Source: CAINFV01 sp964409235
GTDB taxonomy: Bacteria; Chlamydiota; Chlamydiia; Chlamydiales; FEN-1388
NCBI GenBank assembly: GCA_964409235.1
Contig: CAYPCN010000003.1
Span: 27,168-91,167, forward strand
Reading direction: 5' to 3'
Length of the DNA: 64,000 bases
The translations under genes were made by a program, and so were the position numbers. The notes beneath the pieces are model-generated. The model saw nothing but the letters and a program-made list of their open reading frames with translations. It made no database searches and had not been told where the DNA came from. This document shows, piece by piece, positions 1 to 9,015 of the stretch (within the stretch, counting starts at the first letter, position 1; each line of letters begins with the position of its first letter).

Positions 1-1
1 C

Positions 2-1303
2 TGTTTATCACTCGGAACTCTGACCCTCGATGAGGCGCCGGCAGCTACCGCCGCTTCGACGCTGTTGCCACTCCCCCATGGGTTTCGGCAGCCCCACGCT
101 CTTGAGGAGGCGTTACAGGCCGATCCCTTTCGATTAGGGGTGGTTGAACGCCAAGTGCGGTTGCCAGATCTACGATCGCTGTTGATATTCTATGGGTCTC
201 ATGATCGTCCAGATCGCGCACATAGCAATCGACGATTGCAGTTCGGTGTGCGAGGGAATCCTGCGGTGCATTCAGCGTTTGTGGGAGAAAAAATTTTCTT
301 CCGTTATGACACTCGTGCGAATAAATGGCAGATGTCAGAGTCTCCCACGCCGCTGACAGTGACATTTTCCCCCCACGATTCAAATGTGCAAGTGACCGTT
401 GAATTCCACGATGAAAATGGTGTTGCTGTCACCGCGCCCTCCGAATTCCACCGATTTTCTCTATCCCCCTCTGCAATGCCAGCCAGCGCTATGCAAGGGC
501 AGCAATGGTTGTGCGGATCGCTGTCTGTCGACTCCACATTGCTGGATCGCCAAGGAGCCATATGGTGGGGAGAAGACGTCGTCGTCCAGGCTTTTGGCGG
601 AGATGAAATGGCGTATGAAGCGCATCGCCAGCGAGTGCAATTTGGCAGTGCAGAAAACGCCTATGTCCTTTGGATGGCGCAGGGAGACTGCTTTGTCTAC
701 GACAATGACAGATGGTGCGCAGCAGATCTTGGTGCCCACACTGAAGGCAAGCCGCTGCTTCAGGCGAAGAGTATTGATGGGCGGGCGATTCATTTTCAGC
801 TTTGGAGTCCTGACGGCACCGTGCATCATTCTATAGACCTCATGCATCGCGAGGCAAAAGGAGCGCTTGTTGTCCCAGAGATTAAGATGATCGGTGCCCG
901 GTCGAAAAAGCAATGGATTGCCGAGATTCAGGGGAAGAGAGTCACCCTCACGCCTGATGACTGGTTATTGCTTAGGCAGGATGGATTTATTCAGCTTGAT
1001 AATGAACAGCTCTTGGACGATTATCTGCAGGGTCGTCTTTCTGGAAACCTGTTGGCATTTTCGGAAATCGAAAAAGTGGATGGTGAACTATGCCTGGTTG
1101 GGACGTTCTACGACGCTACGAGAACGTTGCAAACCCCCTTTGCCGTCTCTCTCTATCGCTCCTGGGGCAAGAAAGATCAGGCACCTGACGCCATCACCTC
1201 TGAAGATGACGACGATGATGAGGATGATGACGATGATGATCTTGATTTTGATTTTGATGATGACGACGATGATGACGATGATGATGAGGTTGAAGAGATA
1301 TAA
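2..1303 (+). CDS. Hypothetical protein with acidic Asp-rich C-terminal tail (5' partial)
   Basis: The frame is open from the first bases of the window, so the true start lies upstream; a TTG at 65 is an unlikely start. I recognise no domain. The body (about 380 residues) looks like a mixed alpha/beta soluble protein with no membrane segment in the visible part. The last 40 or so residues are almost entirely Asp/Glu, encoded by a run of GAT/GAC/GAG triplets broken by a Leu-Asp-Phe-Asp-Phe stretch. It ends five bases before the gspD start. In C. trachomatis an uncharacterised gene (CT573) sits beside gspD in the same way, so this may be its counterpart and may work with the type II secretion apparatus. 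That link is from position only. Confidence 0.75.
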   Translation, partial: CLSLGTLTLDEAPAATAASTLLPLPHGFRQPHALEEALQADPFRLGVVERQVRLPDLRSLLIFYGSHDRPDRAHSNRRLQFGVRGNPAVHSAFVGEKIFFRYDTRANKWQMSESPTPLTVTFSPHDSNVQVTVEFHDENGVAVTAPSEFHRFSLSPSAMPASAMQGQQWLCGSLSVDSTLLDRQGAIWWGEDVVVQAFGGDEMAYEAHRQRVQFGSAENAYVLWMAQGDCFVYDNDRWCAADLGAHTEGKPLLQAKSIDGRAIHFQLWSPDGTVHHSIDLMHREAKGALVVPEIKMIGARSKKQWIAEIQGKRVTLTPDDWLLLRQDGFIQLDNEQLLDDYLQGRLSGNLLAFSEIEKVDGELCLVGTFYDATRTLQTPFAVSLYRSWGKKDQAPDAITSEDDDDDEDDDDDDLDFDFDDDDDDDDDDEVEEI

Positions 1304-1307
1304 AACT

Positions 1308-3785
1308 ATGATGCACTCGCTTCGTTCGGTACTGTACCTACTGGTGGTGGTATGTTGGTTTTTGCCAGCATGGTCGCCACTGATAGGGGTGACCTTTGCG
1401 CAAAAACGAGAGCAGTTTGCAAAGAACGGGAACTTGGCAACGGCAAAGCGCGAGCTGAAGGCTGTTCACGATGCGCTCCTGCAGAAGAAAGGAGAGCTGC
1501 GAGATGCCTATGAGGAGATGCAGCGAGTTGTCTTCGCTGATCTGTCTGTCGACCATGCCTTGGAGAAAGAGCAGCTGGAGATTGCCGAACAGTATCATCG
1601 CAAGATTGGCGGCCTGCAGAAGGAGATCCGCGCTCTCGAGCAGGAGTGGAAAGATCTGTCGGTTGAAGAGGGCGATGACGAGATAGAGGGCTTGTGGCAT
1701 CAGCCAGACTCAACGATTGGCCAGCTGGTGATTGATTATAGCAACGGCGATTCTGTCTATGTCATGCCTCCAGATATCGCTGGCTATAAAATTCATTTAA
1801 GTTCTCGGTTATCAGTTCCACGAGCGGTCTGGAGCGAGATGCTCGATGTCATCTTGGCGAACTTCGGCATTGGCATCAAAACGCTGACGCCCTTTGTGAA
1901 GCAGCTGTATTTTTTACGCCTCAGCCAGTCGGGGTTGCGATGTATTACGGATGATCGGCAGATGCTTTCCTCTCTGCCGCAAGAAGAGAGAATCGCCTTT
2001 GTATGCTCGCCGCCTACAGGAGAGCTGCGTCGTATCCTGCAGTTTTTAGAGAAGTTTGCTCCGCAGGAGCAGCTGTCCGTGCAGATGGTCGGCGGCCATC
2101 TGGTGCTGATTGGGCAGGTTCGAGAGCTCAAGGATCTGATGAAGGTCTACGATTTTATTGCTGCGCCGAAGCGAGCCCAAGAATATCGCATTCTTACTCT
2201 CCAGCGTGCTGACAGCGAAGAAGTCGCAAAAATTTTGACCTGTATCTTTGATGGAGAGATGACTCGAGGCGGTGAAGGCATGAGTGGAGGGCCCACGCCG
2301 GCGCCATCGATGCTGATACCGCAAGATGCGTCGTTCGGATTTCGCGTTATCCCCTTGAAATACCCTGCCTCATCGCTATTTTTTATCGGAAAACATGAGC
2401 AGATACAAAAGGCGTGCCAGATCGTTCACGATTTAGAGGAGAGCATCGGCGAAGTTCAGGAAAAGACGATCCACTGGTATGCCTGTCGCCATTCAGAAGC
2501 AGAAGAGCTGGCAAAAGTGTTGAGCCAAGTATACACGAAGATGATGGGCATTGCCTCGCCAGGAGCTGGTCAGGAGAGGTCGACGGCCTCTAAAAGAGAT
2601 GCCCTCAGCGAAATGCAAGAGAAGATCCAGGCTCGCGAGCATGCTGAAGACAGCCTCATCGTGAGCTCCTCACCTATTGCTCTCTCTCCTGACAAGAGCT
2701 CTTCGTCTCAAGCGATCTCTGAGAATTTCATCGTGGATGCGAAGACCAATTCCATCATTATGGTTGTCGAAAACTATGTCTATCCAAAGCTCAAAGAGCT
2801 CCTCCATAAGCTTGATGTCCCCAAGCGCATGGTGCAGATCGACGTACTGTTGTTTGAGAAAAAAGTGTCTGATTCAAGCTCGATGGGGTTGAGCCGCCTC
2901 AAGATGGGCGATGCTGCCTCAGGAAAGTCTAAAGAGGGCCTGATGTGGACAGATGTCATGCATGAGACGGCCAAGAAGCGACGTAAGCATGGCAAAAAAG
3001 ACCGCAAAGATCGAAAGGATCATCGAGATGTGGTCAATGGGATCTTGGAGTTTTTCATCTCGCGAGGCAAGAGCCATGGCTTCCCTGCCTATGACCTCGC
3101 CTACCAGTTTTTGCTCACCCAAGAGGATATTCAGATCAATGCGAATCCAACAGTGACGACGGTCAACCAGACCCCTGCGAAGATTGCCGTGGTCGATCAG
3201 ATTTCTATTAACACTGGGGCTGTTGAATTCGACAGAGAGCACGTGAAGGATTCGTACTCGCGTGCGGAATACGGCATCACCATCCAAATCACGCCCACTG
3301 TCCATGCGAAAATTGATGATGAGAGTGGGGAAGAGCCAAAGTTCGTGACGTTGACGACCGATATTATCTTCGATTCTACTCGCCCAGATCAGCATGAACG
3401 TCCTGATGTCACACGCCGAAATATCAAAAATGAAGTGCGCGTTCAAGATGGTGAGACGGTGATTCTTGGAGGCCTCCGTCGTAAATTATCGAGTGGGCAA
3501 CAGCAGATGATTCCCTTTTTGGGCGAGCTACCAGGCATTGGCAAACTGTTTAGCATGTCCAGTTTGTCGGACTCTAACACGGAGATGTTCATCTTTTTGA
3601 CACCCAGAATCCTCCCCGATGATCATGAGCAGTGGAAAGAGGTCCGCCGCAAAGAACTGTCGAAGCGTCCTGGGGATACCCCGGAGTTTATGGAAGAGGT
3701 GCTGGCAGCAAAGCGTGCGAAGAAGGAAATGCTCTTGTCGAAGAGCCTTCGCATGCTGTTTGGGAAGCCGGATGTTTCGATGTAA
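1308..3785 (+). CDS. gspD: Type II secretion system secretin GspD
   Basis: Outer-membrane secretin that forms the exit pore of type II secretion. The open frame runs further upstream, but ATG 1308 is chosen because it follows the previous stop by 4 bases and opens a signal peptide (MMHSLRSVLYLLVVV). The 825-residue product has a coiled region after the signal peptide, N0/N1-like domains in the middle (PKRAQEYRILTLQRADSEEV) and a C-terminal secretin domain. Visible secretin landmarks are NANPTVTTVNQTPAKI near residue 611, VQDGETVILGGLRR near 713, and PFLGELPGIGKLF followed by EMFIFLTPRI. A Lys/Arg-rich insert (KKRRKHGKKDRKDRKDHRD) near residues 560-580 is unusual. It is followed by gspE and gspF in the order seen at CT572-CT570. 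Confidence 0.93.
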   Translation: MMHSLRSVLYLLVVVCWFLPAWSPLIGVTFAQKREQFAKNGNLATAKRELKAVHDALLQKKGELRDAYEEMQRVVFADLSVDHALEKEQLEIAEQYHRKIGGLQKEIRALEQEWKDLSVEEGDDEIEGLWHQPDSTIGQLVIDYSNGDSVYVMPPDIAGYKIHLSSRLSVPRAVWSEMLDVILANFGIGIKTLTPFVKQLYFLRLSQSGLRCITDDRQMLSSLPQEERIAFVCSPPTGELRRILQFLEKFAPQEQLSVQMVGGHLVLIGQVRELKDLMKVYDFIAAPKRAQEYRILTLQRADSEEVAKILTCIFDGEMTRGGEGMSGGPTPAPSMLIPQDASFGFRVIPLKYPASSLFFIGKHEQIQKACQIVHDLEESIGEVQEKTIHWYACRHSEAEELAKVLSQVYTKMMGIASPGAGQERSTASKRDALSEMQEKIQAREHAEDSLIVSSSPIALSPDKSSSSQAISENFIVDAKTNSIIMVVENYVYPKLKELLHKLDVPKRMVQIDVLLFEKKVSDSSSMGLSRLKMGDAASGKSKEGLMWTDVMHETAKKRRKHGKKDRKDRKDHRDVVNGILEFFISRGKSHGFPAYDLAYQFLLTQEDIQINANPTVTTVNQTPAKIAVVDQISINTGAVEFDREHVKDSYSRAEYGITIQITPTVHAKIDDESGEEPKFVTLTTDIIFDSTRPDQHERPDVTRRNIKNEVRVQDGETVILGGLRRKLSSGQQQMIPFLGELPGIGKLFSMSSLSDSNTEMFIFLTPRILPDDHEQWKEVRRKELSKRPGDTPEFMEEVLAAKRAKKEMLLSKSLRMLFGKPDVSM

Positions 3786-3818
3786 TGAGCTAATTGCGAG
3801 AAGGAGCTGTCAAGCGCC

Positions 3819-5474
3819 ATGCCTTTCACCCCTGCTCTTGAAGGTATCAGCAAGCGTTGCCGCCAAATGATGACCTGGGCGACCTCTCTGCCCCCTATTG
3901 CAAAGCTGTTGGGCCAGCAGCAAGTGCAGGCCACGAAAGAATTTGCAACGGCTGTCATTCGCCCCAAGAACAAGGGCGATGATGGTGAGACGCTGGCCAA
4001 GCAGCTTGGGCTCCCTACTGCCGCTTCGCTTTCCGCCCTTTCTGTCGACCGTCGGCTGATGAAGATGGTGTCGTACGCCTTTGTCAAGCGAGCGCTTATT
4101 TTCCCTGTCTCGGAAGATGAGACGACGCTGACTGTGGCACTGTCGGATCCTCTTGCGACCGAAGCGTTGGACGAGCTCAGATTTCAATTCCAAAAGATCA
4201 TCCGCATGATCTGGGTTCCCAAGGAGGCCTTGCTCTCTGCCATCCATGAGTACTATCAGCAAGATGAGAATGCTGCCACGCTCTTGATAGAAGAAATGGG
4301 AGAGTCGTCGCACGGTGGAATCCTTGATGAGACATTGGCGATCTATGACATCCTTGAAGATGATCAACAGCAGCCTCCGGCTGTCCGCCTCTTGAACCTC
4401 ATCGTTGGTGAGGCTATTAAGCGCGGGGCGTCTGATATCCATTTGGATCCAGATGAGAAGGGGTTGATAGTCCGGTACCGCATCGATGGTGTGTTACACC
4501 AACATCTTGTTCCCCCTCAAGATCTACAGTCGCCGCTGATCACTCGCGTCAAGGTCATGGCCAAGATGGATATTGCTGAGAGGAGGCTTCCGCAGGATGG
4601 TCGTGTGAAGATGCGGATGGGGGCAAAGGTAATTGACTTCCGGGTGAGCACGCTGCCCGTTGCGTGCGGAGAGCGGATTGTGATGCGCCTTCTCGACAAA
4701 GGAAATATCGTCTTAGGGCTCGACTATTTGGGAATGTCGAAAAATATGCTTGCTGGATTTCGCCGGCTTACCGACTGCTCGGAAGGGATGATCCTCGTGA
4801 CAGGGCCTACTGGAAGTGGGAAGACAACGACGCTGTACAGCGCGTTGTCGGAGTTGAAGAGCCCGGAAGTGAATATTATGACGATTGAAGACCCTGTGGA
4901 GTACCGTCTGCCAGGCATCGCTCAGATGGGAGTCCATCCAAAGATCGGGCTGACCTTTGCGACGGGGCTTCGTCACATCCTCCGTCAGGACCCGGATATC
5001 ATCATGATTGGTGAGATTCGCGATCGAGAGACGGCGGAGATCGCCATCCAATCCGCATTGACAGGGCATCTTGTGCTGAGCACCTTGCACACAAATGATG
5101 CCTGTTCTGCTGTCACGCGATTGGTGGACATGGGTATCGAGCCGTACCTCATCTCGTCGTGCTGCCTAGGTGCGTTGGCACAACGCCTTGTTCGCAAGGT
5201 GTGTACGGCCTGTGGGGGGAAGAAGCTGCCGACGCCATGTCCTCTGTGTTTGGGGTCTGGTTTCTATGGACGTCACGGGATGTATGAAATGATGACGATG
5301 TCGCGCGCTCTCCGCCAGCAGATTTCCAAAAGTCCCGAGGCCTTATTGCTGGTAGACATTGCCAAGTCAGAAGGGTTGCGGACGTTGAGCGAACATGGCA
5401 AAGAGCTTGTGGCCGCTGGGATTACCACGGCAGAAGAGGTCTGGCGCGTGACGAGAGGCGGAGAGTCGACGTAG
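3819..5474 (+). CDS. gspE: Type II secretion ATPase GspE
   Basis: Cytoplasmic hexameric ATPase that powers assembly of the type II pseudopilus. ATG 3819 has an upstream AAGGAG at 3801. The 551-residue protein has an N-terminal domain of the GspE/PilB type (about 1-150), then a PAS-like N2 region with GASDIHLDPDEKGLIVRYR. The C-terminal domain carries Walker A GPTGSGKTTTL, an Asp box (MTIEDPVEY), Walker B (DPDIIMIGEIRD), and a His box (GHLVLSTLHTNDA). A four-cysteine zinc motif (CTACGG...CPLC) follows near residues 465-480, as in GspE/PilB. The stop is directly abutted by the gspF start, so the two are co-translated. Confidence 0.95.
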   Translation: MPFTPALEGISKRCRQMMTWATSLPPIAKLLGQQQVQATKEFATAVIRPKNKGDDGETLAKQLGLPTAASLSALSVDRRLMKMVSYAFVKRALIFPVSEDETTLTVALSDPLATEALDELRFQFQKIIRMIWVPKEALLSAIHEYYQQDENAATLLIEEMGESSHGGILDETLAIYDILEDDQQQPPAVRLLNLIVGEAIKRGASDIHLDPDEKGLIVRYRIDGVLHQHLVPPQDLQSPLITRVKVMAKMDIAERRLPQDGRVKMRMGAKVIDFRVSTLPVACGERIVMRLLDKGNIVLGLDYLGMSKNMLAGFRRLTDCSEGMILVTGPTGSGKTTTLYSALSELKSPEVNIMTIEDPVEYRLPGIAQMGVHPKIGLTFATGLRHILRQDPDIIMIGEIRDRETAEIAIQSALTGHLVLSTLHTNDACSAVTRLVDMGIEPYLISSCCLGALAQRLVRKVCTACGGKKLPTPCPLCLGSGFYGRHGMYEMMTMSRALRQQISKSPEALLLVDIAKSEGLRTLSEHGKELVAAGITTAEEVWRVTRGGEST

Positions 5475-6665
5475 ATGGGGATATTTCACTATCGTGCTGT
5501 TAGGGCTGATGGCCAGCGATTGAAGGGATCTGTCGAAGCGGCCACGCTTGATGAGGCAAAGCGGCTGCTGCGCGAGCAACAGGTGATCATCATCGGTCTT
5601 GAAGAAGCGGCGCCGACAAAGGGCAAGGCGTTGAAGATGACCTTTGAACAGAAGGTGATCTTCACATCACAGCTTTCTCAACTCCTCGAGGCTAGCGTCC
5701 CGTTGTACGAGAGTCTTGAGGCATTAGAAGAGCAGGCGCAGGGAGAGTCGTACCAAGGGTTGATCACTGCTCTTCGCGAACAGATTCGCAGGGGAGTTTC
5801 GTTTTCCACAGCACTTGGCGAGTATCCAGAGACCTTCTCCCCTCTTTTTCGTGCCATTGTCGTTGCGGGGGAGTCGGTAGGTCGGCTCGACAGCGCATTA
5901 CTTCGTCTCAGCCAGCTTCTGACGGCTGATCGTCACCAGCGCCAACGGCTCATTTCAGCGCTGCTCTATCCTGCCATTTTGGCTCTTCTTCTCGTGGCTG
6001 CGATGGGCATTTTGATTTTCTTTGTCATCCCTTCGATCGAAGGGTTGTTTGAAGGAAGGGAGCTTCCTACCTTTACGACGATGGTGATATCGCTGGCGCA
6101 CTTCGTTCATCGGCATACATTTTGGCTTGTTGCTTTAGGTATTGGCGGCCTTGTGGGAGCTATCTATCATGTGTCCAAACCTGTAGCGCGTGAAAAGTTG
6201 GTGACAAAGATGCTGTGCTGGCCAGTCATCGGCCCCTATCTCATGAAATCTGCTCTTGCGCGTTTTGCGAAGACGCTTTCAAACCTGCTTGCTGGGGGAA
6301 CGCCGTTGAGTTCAGCGTTGGTCTTTGCCAAAGAGGCGATTGGTAATGGTGTCCTTGAAAGCGAGATGGAGAGAGCTTCGCAAGAGATTATTGAGGGGCA
6401 GACGTTTTCATCATCATTGCACCGCTCTTCACTCATTCCCCCGTTGTTTGCCAGAATGGTGTTGATTGGTGAGGAGACGGGGCGCCTTGCTCCTATGCTC
6501 GCTAATATTTCGCAGCTGTACGAAGAAGACAGCGATCGGCTGTTGGACCGCGCTGTGAGCCTGCTGCAGCCGCTGCTTTTAGTCACTATGGGCGTGGTCA
6601 TCGGTGCCACGCTTCTCGCTATCTTGCTGCCGTTGGCCGATTTCGGCTCGATGTTGAAGATGTAG
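5475..6665 (+). CDS. gspF: Type II secretion inner-membrane platform protein GspF
   Basis: Polytopic inner-membrane protein that couples GspE to the pseudopilus. At 396 residues it has the usual family length. Two T2SSF helical domains are visible: the first contains FTSQLSQLLEASVPLYESLE, the second repeats the pattern with FAKTLSNLLAGGTPLSSAL. Hydrophobic spans lie near residues 165-190, 215-235 and 365-390 (PLLLVTMGVVIGATLLAILL). The ATG follows the gspE stop with no spacing. No pseudopilin gene (gspG) follows; a YggT protein comes next. Confidence 0.95.
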   Translation: MGIFHYRAVRADGQRLKGSVEAATLDEAKRLLREQQVIIIGLEEAAPTKGKALKMTFEQKVIFTSQLSQLLEASVPLYESLEALEEQAQGESYQGLITALREQIRRGVSFSTALGEYPETFSPLFRAIVVAGESVGRLDSALLRLSQLLTADRHQRQRLISALLYPAILALLLVAAMGILIFFVIPSIEGLFEGRELPTFTTMVISLAHFVHRHTFWLVALGIGGLVGAIYHVSKPVAREKLVTKMLCWPVIGPYLMKSALARFAKTLSNLLAGGTPLSSALVFAKEAIGNGVLESEMERASQEIIEGQTFSSSLHRSSLIPPLFARMVLIGEETGRLAPMLANISQLYEEDSDRLLDRAVSLLQPLLLVTMGVVIGATLLAILLPLADFGSMLKM

Positions 6666-6674
6666 GAGCCATGT

Positions 6675-6929
6675 GTGATCTTATATCATATCGTTGATGG
6701 CATCTTTACTATCTATATTGCTATGCTTGTTATAGCTATTATTAGTTCCTGGTTTCCGGAGCTTGAAGAGTTTAAGATCATTAGATTCATTCGTTTTTAT
6801 ACTGATCCTTATTTTAATATATTTCGACGGCTGATCCCTCCCTTAGGGATGTTGGACTTCAGCCCCATTGTCGCCTTTATCGCGATCCAGGTGATCGAGG
6901 CTATTGTGAAAAGGATTCTATTTGCGTGA
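6675..6929 (+). CDS. YggT family membrane protein
   Basis: Small protein (84 residues) with two hydrophobic segments (residues about 8-26 and 60-80) separated by a loop carrying IRFIRFYTDPYFNIFRRLIPP, the characteristic YggT family signature of R-x-DP-x-L/I followed by RR-x-IPP. GTG at 6675 is the only plausible in-frame start and has TAGGAG just upstream. It sits 9 bases after gspF and overlaps the dus start (GTGA). Members are often found in cell-division or membrane-homeostasis contexts, but their exact role is not established. The codon choice is more AT-rich than its neighbours. Confidence 0.85.
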   Translation: MILYHIVDGIFTIYIAMLVIAIISSWFPELEEFKIIRFIRFYTDPYFNIFRRLIPPLGMLDFSPIVAFIAIQVIEAIVKRILFA

Positions 6930-7915
6930 GTACTCCATCGCTTGTCCGCCCCCTGCGCATAGGCACGCTCTCCCTCCCCACCAATATTCTCTTTGCTCCT
7001 CTGGCGGGCTGTTCTGATTTCCCATACCGTCAAATGTGCCGCCGCTACCATCAGGGGTTGATATACTGCGAAATGGTGAAAATAGAGGCGCTGATTCGCT
7101 CGCAGGCAACGACATGCCGCATGCTCCATTATAGTCCTGATATGCATCCTATCGGTGCCCAACTGTGTGGCAGCAACCCTCAATTGGCAGGGGCGGCGGC
7201 GAAGATCATCGAAGATATGGGGTTTGACATTCTCGATCTCAACTGTGGCTGCCCTGTTGACAAAGTAACACAGGATGGCAGCGGCTCTGGCCTCCTTCGC
7301 ACGCCCACGAGAATTGGAGAGATCATCGCGAACATGTGCGCGGCTGTGCGTATTCCGGTCTCTGTCAAAGTACGAGTAGGCTGGGATGACAACCATATCA
7401 TCGTCGAAGATCTGGTGCGAATGGCAGAGCTGGCAGGAGCCAAAGCGATTACCGTTCATGGCCGCACTAGAAAGCAAGGATACAGTGGCGCTGCCAACCT
7501 TGAGTGGATTCGCGCGGCCAAGCAACAGGCCCGCGAGATCAAGGTCATCGGCAATGGAGATCTCTTTTCAGCGGCTGCGGCGAGGCGCATGCTTGAAGAG
7601 ACGCAGTGTGATGGCGTGCTACTGGCTCGTGGCGGCATCGGTCAGCCCTGGCTTGCCGATGATATTTGGCACGATGTCCAAGGCCATGGCATTCCTGTGC
7701 GCACTGCCGATGAGAGGCGGCGCGTGCTCATCGACCATTACAACGCTGCGCTCTCTTACGGGGGCGACAGCCAAGCTATTGTCGATATGCGGCGCATAGG
7801 CTGTTCGTACATAGGACGGCTTGCGGGCGGCAGGAAGTTTCGGGAGGCATTCAATAAGGCGGCCTCTTTGCAGGAGATCGAAGCGCTTATCGATGCGGTT
7901 CCGCTGGAGGGGTAA
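6926..7915 (+). CDS. dus: tRNA-dihydrouridine synthase (Dus)
   Basis: Flavin enzyme that reduces specific uridines in tRNA D-loops. The 329-residue TIM barrel shows the DusB-type landmarks: PLAGCSDFPYRQ at the N terminus, AQLCGSNP, the DLNCGCPVDKV segment carrying the catalytic Cys, GSGLLRTP, TVHGRTRKQGYSG, and the FMN phosphate-binding GNGDLFS...ARGGIGQPW. It starts at GTG 6926, overlapping the yggT stop by 4 bases, so translation is probably coupled. The 3' end overlaps by 29 bases with the end of the opposing small ORF at 7887-8210. Confidence 0.93.
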   Translation: MSTPSLVRPLRIGTLSLPTNILFAPLAGCSDFPYRQMCRRYHQGLIYCEMVKIEALIRSQATTCRMLHYSPDMHPIGAQLCGSNPQLAGAAAKIIEDMGFDILDLNCGCPVDKVTQDGSGSGLLRTPTRIGEIIANMCAAVRIPVSVKVRVGWDDNHIIVEDLVRMAELAGAKAITVHGRTRKQGYSGAANLEWIRAAKQQAREIKVIGNGDLFSAAAARRMLEETQCDGVLLARGGIGQPWLADDIWHDVQGHGIPVRTADERRRVLIDHYNAALSYGGDSQAIVDMRRIGCSYIGRLAGGRKFREAFNKAASLQEIEALIDAVPLEG

Positions 7916-8210
7916 TGGGAAAGGAAGACATGGCCTGCTTGCCTCCCGACACCACGGCTCGTAAGGTAATCTCCAGCCACAATGTATTCAGAGATTCATG
8001 AATGGGATGCGTGCTGGGAATTCTCGAGAGGTCAACTCCTTCGGGCAGGATGAGTTTGGTTAGGTCTATCGACGTGAGCTTGGTATGCGAGCATGGGGGA
8101 AGCTCTTCCGGAAGGCGATTGAGGGAGTGAACGTACTCTTCGCCTCGGCCTGGTGAGGACGGTGGCGGTAGGGAGATGCCTCCTGGGGCGTTGCTTCCAA
8201 TGCGCGTCAT
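7887..8210 (-). CDS. Small hypothetical protein coupled to the LcrH-like chaperone
   Basis: A 107-residue ORF whose ATG overlaps the stop of the upstream LcrH-like gene (ATGA at 8207-8210), a typical translational coupling. I recognise no family. It is Pro/Ser-rich at the N terminus (PGGISLPPPSSPGRGEE) with a more ordered hydrophobic centre (LTKLILPEGVDL and ESLNTLWLEITLR). Its last 29 bases overlap the 3' end of dus on the other strand. Its position after a type III chaperone makes a secreted substrate or a second chaperone subunit possible, but nothing in the sequence shows this. It could also be a chance frame. Confidence 0.5.
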   Translation of the reverse strand: MTRIGSNAPGGISLPPPSSPGRGEEYVHSLNRLPEELPPCSHTKLTSIDLTKLILPEGVDLSRIPSTHPIHESLNTLWLEITLRAVVSGGKQAMSSFPITPPAEPHR

Positions 8211-8944
8211 GGCTGATACCTCTCTAGATCATTGCGAAGTGCTTCTACCTGTTTTTTGACGTTCTCTGATGCCGGGGTATGTACTACCGACAGCTCGGCT
8301 AACGATAGGTAGGCCGTTGCTGCCGCATAGTTGCCGAGCGCCATTTGGCACTTGGCGATGAGCAGCTGGCACGACGGGTCTCTCGGGTTTGTCTGTGCTG
8401 CGAAGGTATAGGCAAGTAGTGCCTCTTGATATCGCCTGAGGAAGTATTCGCAGTTGCCAAGGCCTATCCAAAAGATGTGGTACGAAGGGTTAATGAGTGC
8501 CAACAAGTAAAAAGCTCCACTCGCCTCTTCGTAATGCTGGTGCTCGTATAAATATCGAGATAGTTTGTACAGGGACTGCAACGAAAGTCTTGAGATACCC
8601 AAAATCTCTTGGAGGGGTTCTCCTTTTGCCATCATCTGCAAGGCTGGTTTGACCTGTTTGATGACGACAGATGCGATGGTGATCATATCGCCAATGGCCT
8701 GGACAAGATTTGGCTCATTGCTAATGTCCGGAAGTTCGTTGAGGAGTTCGACGAGCTTGCGCATCCCTCTTTCCATTTTGTGGTAGATGGAAAGGAGGCT
8801 TGTTTCCATTCTCTGCACGTCCGAATCTGGCGCTGGCAGGGAAGGCGCTGGGTGCAATCCTGGAGGTGCAAGATCTCGGAGTTGCTGGGAAATCTTTTCC
8901 AGCATCTTCCGGAGACTTTCGTGCATTCCCTCAAATTGATGCAT
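8207..8944 (-). CDS. LcrH/SycD-like type III secretion chaperone with TPRs
   Basis: The last 120 residues form three tetratricopeptide repeats of the SycD/LcrH class: LYKLSRYLYEHQHYEEAS, FWIGLGNCEYFLRRYQEAL and CQLLIAKCQMALGNYAAA. In this family the TPR groove binds hydrophobic translocator proteins before export by the type III system. An extra N-terminal region of about 120 residues, partly amphipathic helix (SIYHKMERGMRKLVELL), is longer than in typical SycD. The frame is open to a GTG at 9004, but ATG 8944 is preferred because GGGAGAG precedes it. In C. trachomatis an lcrH gene (CT576) also lies beside mutL, supporting the assignment. No translocator gene (copB/copD) is adjacent. Confidence 0.8.
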   Translation of the reverse strand: MHQFEGMHESLRKMLEKISQQLRDLAPPGLHPAPSLPAPDSDVQRMETSLLSIYHKMERGMRKLVELLNELPDISNEPNLVQAIGDMITIASVVIKQVKPALQMMAKGEPLQEILGISRLSLQSLYKLSRYLYEHQHYEEASGAFYLLALINPSYHIFWIGLGNCEYFLRRYQEALLAYTFAAQTNPRDPSCQLLIAKCQMALGNYAAATAYLSLAELSVVHTPASENVKKQVEALRNDLERYQP

Positions 8945-9015
8945 ATGGTTTCTCTCCCTGAGGGCTCTTTCTCCCAAGACTTGCCAAAAAAAAGATTTGT
9001 ACACAAGAAAATGCG

